Assembly: GCF_050563535.1 (NCBI RefSeq)
Contig: NZ_JBNXUO010000003.1
Location: forward strand, 62,001-126,000
DNA from: Falsiroseomonas sp050563535
Lineage (GTDB): Bacteria > Pseudomonadota > Alphaproteobacteria > Acetobacterales > Acetobacteraceae
DNA: 64,000 nt
Direction of reading: 5' to 3'
The stretch's first letter is position 1. The number at the start of each line of letters is the position of its first letter. The translations under genes were made by a program, and so were the position numbers. The notes under the pieces are model-generated. The model did not search any database and was not told the origin of the DNA. It saw only the letters and a list, made by a program, of their open reading frames with translations. Positions 62,023-64,000 of the stretch are shown here, piece after piece.

Positions 62023-63015
62023 TTACGCCACCGCGTAGCGGCTGCCGGATGTGGCGGCCCCGATCATCGCCTCGAAGACGGCGACGCCGTGGATCGCGTC
62101 CCCGACCGGCAAGGGATAGGCGGGCCCGCCGGCGACGGCGGAGGCGAATGCTTCAAGTTCAGCGGCTTCGATGTCGGTCTTCGGGTAGTCCCTTGTCCAA
62201 CCCTCGCCCTCGCGCGGCGTGAAGGACAGGCGCTCATGCCCGTTCAGCTCCAGCATCCCCTCCGTCCCGAACAGCGCCACGCGCCACAGGCGCGGGGCGA
62301 GGGCGAGGGTGGAGAAGGTGACCGTCGCGCCGTTGCCGAGTTGCGCCAGCATGGCGGTCGTGTCGTCGATCGTCGTTGAGACGCGGGCGTGGCTCTGCAC
62401 CGCAACCCACTGGAAATGGCCAGCGAGGTTGATGATCATGTCGATCATGTGGATGCCCATGCCGCCCATCCCGCCAAGCGGGCTTTCCGCCCGGTCGGCG
62501 CGCCACATGCCGGGCTTGTAGCCCAGCGCGCCGGGCCCGTTGAATGCGCCTTCGACATGCAGCAGCGTGCCGAGCCGCCCCCCGGACAGCATCGCCTTCA
62601 TCTCCGCCACGGCCGGCAGGAAGCGCCGGTTGTGGCCGAGCGCCAGGACCACCCCCGCCTCACGGCAGGCCTCGACGGCCACCTCGGCGCTTGCCTTGCC
62701 CAACGTGAAGGGTTTCTCCACAAAGACATGCCGGCCGGCCTTCGCAGCCTGGATGACCTGTTCGGCATGCTGGGCATGGGGCGTGGCCAGCACCACCGCC
62801 CGGACCTGCGGGTCCGCCAGCACGGCGCGGTAATCGTCATGCAGCCGGATGCCCTTCTCCGCCGCGTAGTCGCGCGCCTTGTCCGGTGTGCCGGTGCAGC
62901 CGGCGACGAAGCGGATCCCCACCCCGTTCCGTCCCTGCACGCTGTCCACCAGGGTCCGTCCCCAGCGGCCCATCCCGACGATCGCCGCACCCAGCATCGC
63001 GCCATCCCCCATCAT
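62023..63015 (-). CDS. Gfo/Idh/MocA family oxidoreductase
   Basis: A 330-aa NAD(P)-dependent oxidoreductase. The N-terminal Rossmann fold has AAIVGMGRWGRTLVDS and AVVLATPHAQHAEQVIQAAKAGRHVFVEKPF with the conserved EKP lysine. The C-terminal alpha/beta domain has GGMGGMGIHMIDMIINLAG, where the His-x-x-D pair is catalytic. The substrate is a sugar, cyclitol or related molecule, unknown. The ATG at 63015 overlaps the MFS gene stop (ATGA), so the two are cotranslated; MLGAAIVG (62997) is an internal alternative. Confidence 0.9.
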   Translation of the reverse strand: MMGDGAMLGAAIVGMGRWGRTLVDSVQGRNGVGIRFVAGCTGTPDKARDYAAEKGIRLHDDYRAVLADPQVRAVVLATPHAQHAEQVIQAAKAGRHVFVEKPFTLGKASAEVAVEACREAGVVLALGHNRRFLPAVAEMKAMLSGGRLGTLLHVEGAFNGPGALGYKPGMWRADRAESPLGGMGGMGIHMIDMIINLAGHFQWVAVQSHARVSTTIDDTTAMLAQLGNGATVTFSTLALAPRLWRVALFGTEGMLELNGHERLSFTPREGEGWTRDYPKTDIEAAELEAFASAVAGGPAYPLPVGDAIHGVAVFEAMIGAATSGSRYAVA

Positions 63016-64000
63016 CGATTCGCGGCGGTGGAGGAGGAACCTTCCAGCTCCTCCTCCATCCGCCGCAGCTTTCCCCAGCCCCAGGCGAAGACGCCCAGGA
63101 ACAGCACACCCGCCAGCAGGGTCGGAAGCCGCAGCCCGAATGCCTCCCCCGTGGCACCGAGCGCGAGGGCGCCGAGGGCAGGGCAGGCGCGGGTGATCAG
63201 GCCCCAGGTGCTGAGCATCCGCCCCCGCAACGCCGGCTCCGCCGCGCTCTGGATCAGGGTCTGGGCACTGATCCCGTGCATCGACGCGGTGGCGCCGATC
63301 AGCGCCGCGCAGACCATGCCGACGGCGAACCAGGGGGTCGCCACGAAGCCGGCCGTGGCGGCGGCCTGCACCAGCGCCGCCAGCACCGCGATGCGGGTGG
63401 TCCCCTCCAGCCGCCCGCGGCTGGCCACCCACAGCCCGCCCGCCAGGGCGCCGACGCCGAAGCAGGCGGTCAGCACCGCCAGGCTCTCCACCCCGCGGCC
63501 GAACAGCCGCTCGACGAACGGGGGCAGCACCTCCTGCACGCCGCGCAGCAGGATGGCGCCGAGCGCGGCATACAGCAGCAACGGGCCGAGGCCCGGGTGC
63601 CGCCAGGCGTAGCGCAGCCCCTCCACCACCTCGCCACCGAGGCTGGCGGAAGCCGCATGGCCGCGGCGTTCCCGCGCATCCACCCGCAGCAGCAGCACCG
63701 AAAGCCCCGCCACCAGGTAGCCGACGGCATTGGCCGCGATGGCCGGCACCACGCCGAACACCGCGATGATCGGCCCGGCCAGCGCCGGCCCGACGAAGCG
63801 CGCCACCGCGAAGACCAGCGAATTCGCGGCCACCGCCGCGGGCAGGTCGCTGCGCGGCACGATTCCCGGCATCAGCGTCTGCCGCGCCGGCTGCGCGAAG
63901 GACCCGGCGACGCCGCTCAGCACTTCCAGCACCAGCAGGATGCCGATGGTCATGTGGCCCGAGGCGGTGATGCCCGCGACCGCCGCGGCCTGGCAGGCGA
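63012..64000 (-). CDS. MFS transporter, EntS-like, 5' end outside window (partial)
   Basis: The last 329 codons of a major-facilitator protein are in the window, and the frame stays open to the edge (ACQAAAVAGITASGHMTIG before the first internal Met). LEVLSGVAGSFAQPARQTLMPGIVP is the signature of the MFS_3/EntS-type exporters, and at least eight hydrophobic helices follow, as in FVGPALAGPIIAVFGVVPAI and FGVGALAGGLWVASRGR. Such proteins export siderophores or drugs. It is cotranslated with the oxidoreductase. Confidence 0.88.
   Translation of the reverse strand, partial: ACQAAAVAGITASGHMTIGILLVLEVLSGVAGSFAQPARQTLMPGIVPRSDLPAAVAANSLVFAVARFVGPALAGPIIAVFGVVPAIAANAVGYLVAGLSVLLLRVDARERRGHAASASLGGEVVEGLRYAWRHPGLGPLLLYAALGAILLRGVQEVLPPFVERLFGRGVESLAVLTACFGVGALAGGLWVASRGRLEGTTRIAVLAALVQAAATAGFVATPWFAVGMVCAALIGATASMHGISAQTLIQSAAEPALRGRMLSTWGLITRACPALGALALGATGEAFGLRLPTLLAGVLFLGVFAWGWGKLRRMEEELEGSSSTAANR

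Overview
This window is a high-GC (about 70 percent by eye) alphaproteobacterial chromosome segment. It is most likely from an Acetobacteraceae or Roseomonas-type member of the Rhodospirillales. Three things point there: the gene order nuo - birA - coaX - rnj - DUF1467 - proS - lolCD - dnaE, the short alphaproteobacterial ProS without an editing insert, and the many solute-binding proteins with twin-arginine-like leaders. No tRNA, rRNA, insertion sequence, prophage or CRISPR array was seen.

Region 1 (1-24.1 kb) is core metabolism on the + strand. It holds the respiratory complex I operon (end of nuoC, then nuoD to nuoN, mostly coupled by ATGA or GTGA overlaps), then biotin ligase, pantothenate kinase III, RNase J, a DUF1467 membrane protein, prolyl-tRNA synthetase, LolC/LolD and DnaE. 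Oddities are a 90-residue pentapeptide-repeat gene between nuoF and nuoG, a 57-residue membrane ORF between proS and lolC, and a structured non-coding stretch with a strong intrinsic terminator upstream of proS.

Region 2 (24.2-37.1 kb) is the accessory region and the most interesting part. After dnaE come an unknown protein, a capsule-glycosyltransferase-like protein with a KPHP motif, and a chemoreceptor. Then follows a divergent locus. On the - strand are cysQ, a 508-residue unknown and two GT4-like glycosyltransferases. On the + strand are cysNC, a 42-residue ORF, a PAPS-dependent sulfotransferase and a tandem-DUF2927 protein. PAPS synthesis (CysNC), PAPS use (sulfotransferase), PAP disposal (CysQ) and sugar transfer lie side by side. 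I infer a sulfated-glycan or sulfolipid pathway.

Region 3 (37.3-48.3 kb) is uptake: a branched-chain-amino-acid-type ABC system (two ATPases, binding protein, two permeases), then a DUF1028 protein coupled to a complete dipeptide-type ABC system.

Region 4 (48.4-64 kb) is a mixed set of small units. These are a PhnD-like binding protein with a hybrid histidine kinase, a small membrane ORF with XpaC-like and TelA-like genes, an RTX-repeat protein, a Bug/TctC binding protein, two zinc alcohol dehydrogenases, a YidB/DUF937 protein, a cupin, a small secreted protein, a CHAP-domain protein, a RidA protein, a Gfo/Idh/MocA oxidoreductase and the 3' part of an MFS exporter that runs off the window. 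I could not place promoters with confidence. Hairpins and start-deciding ribosome sites are listed where the sequence is clear.
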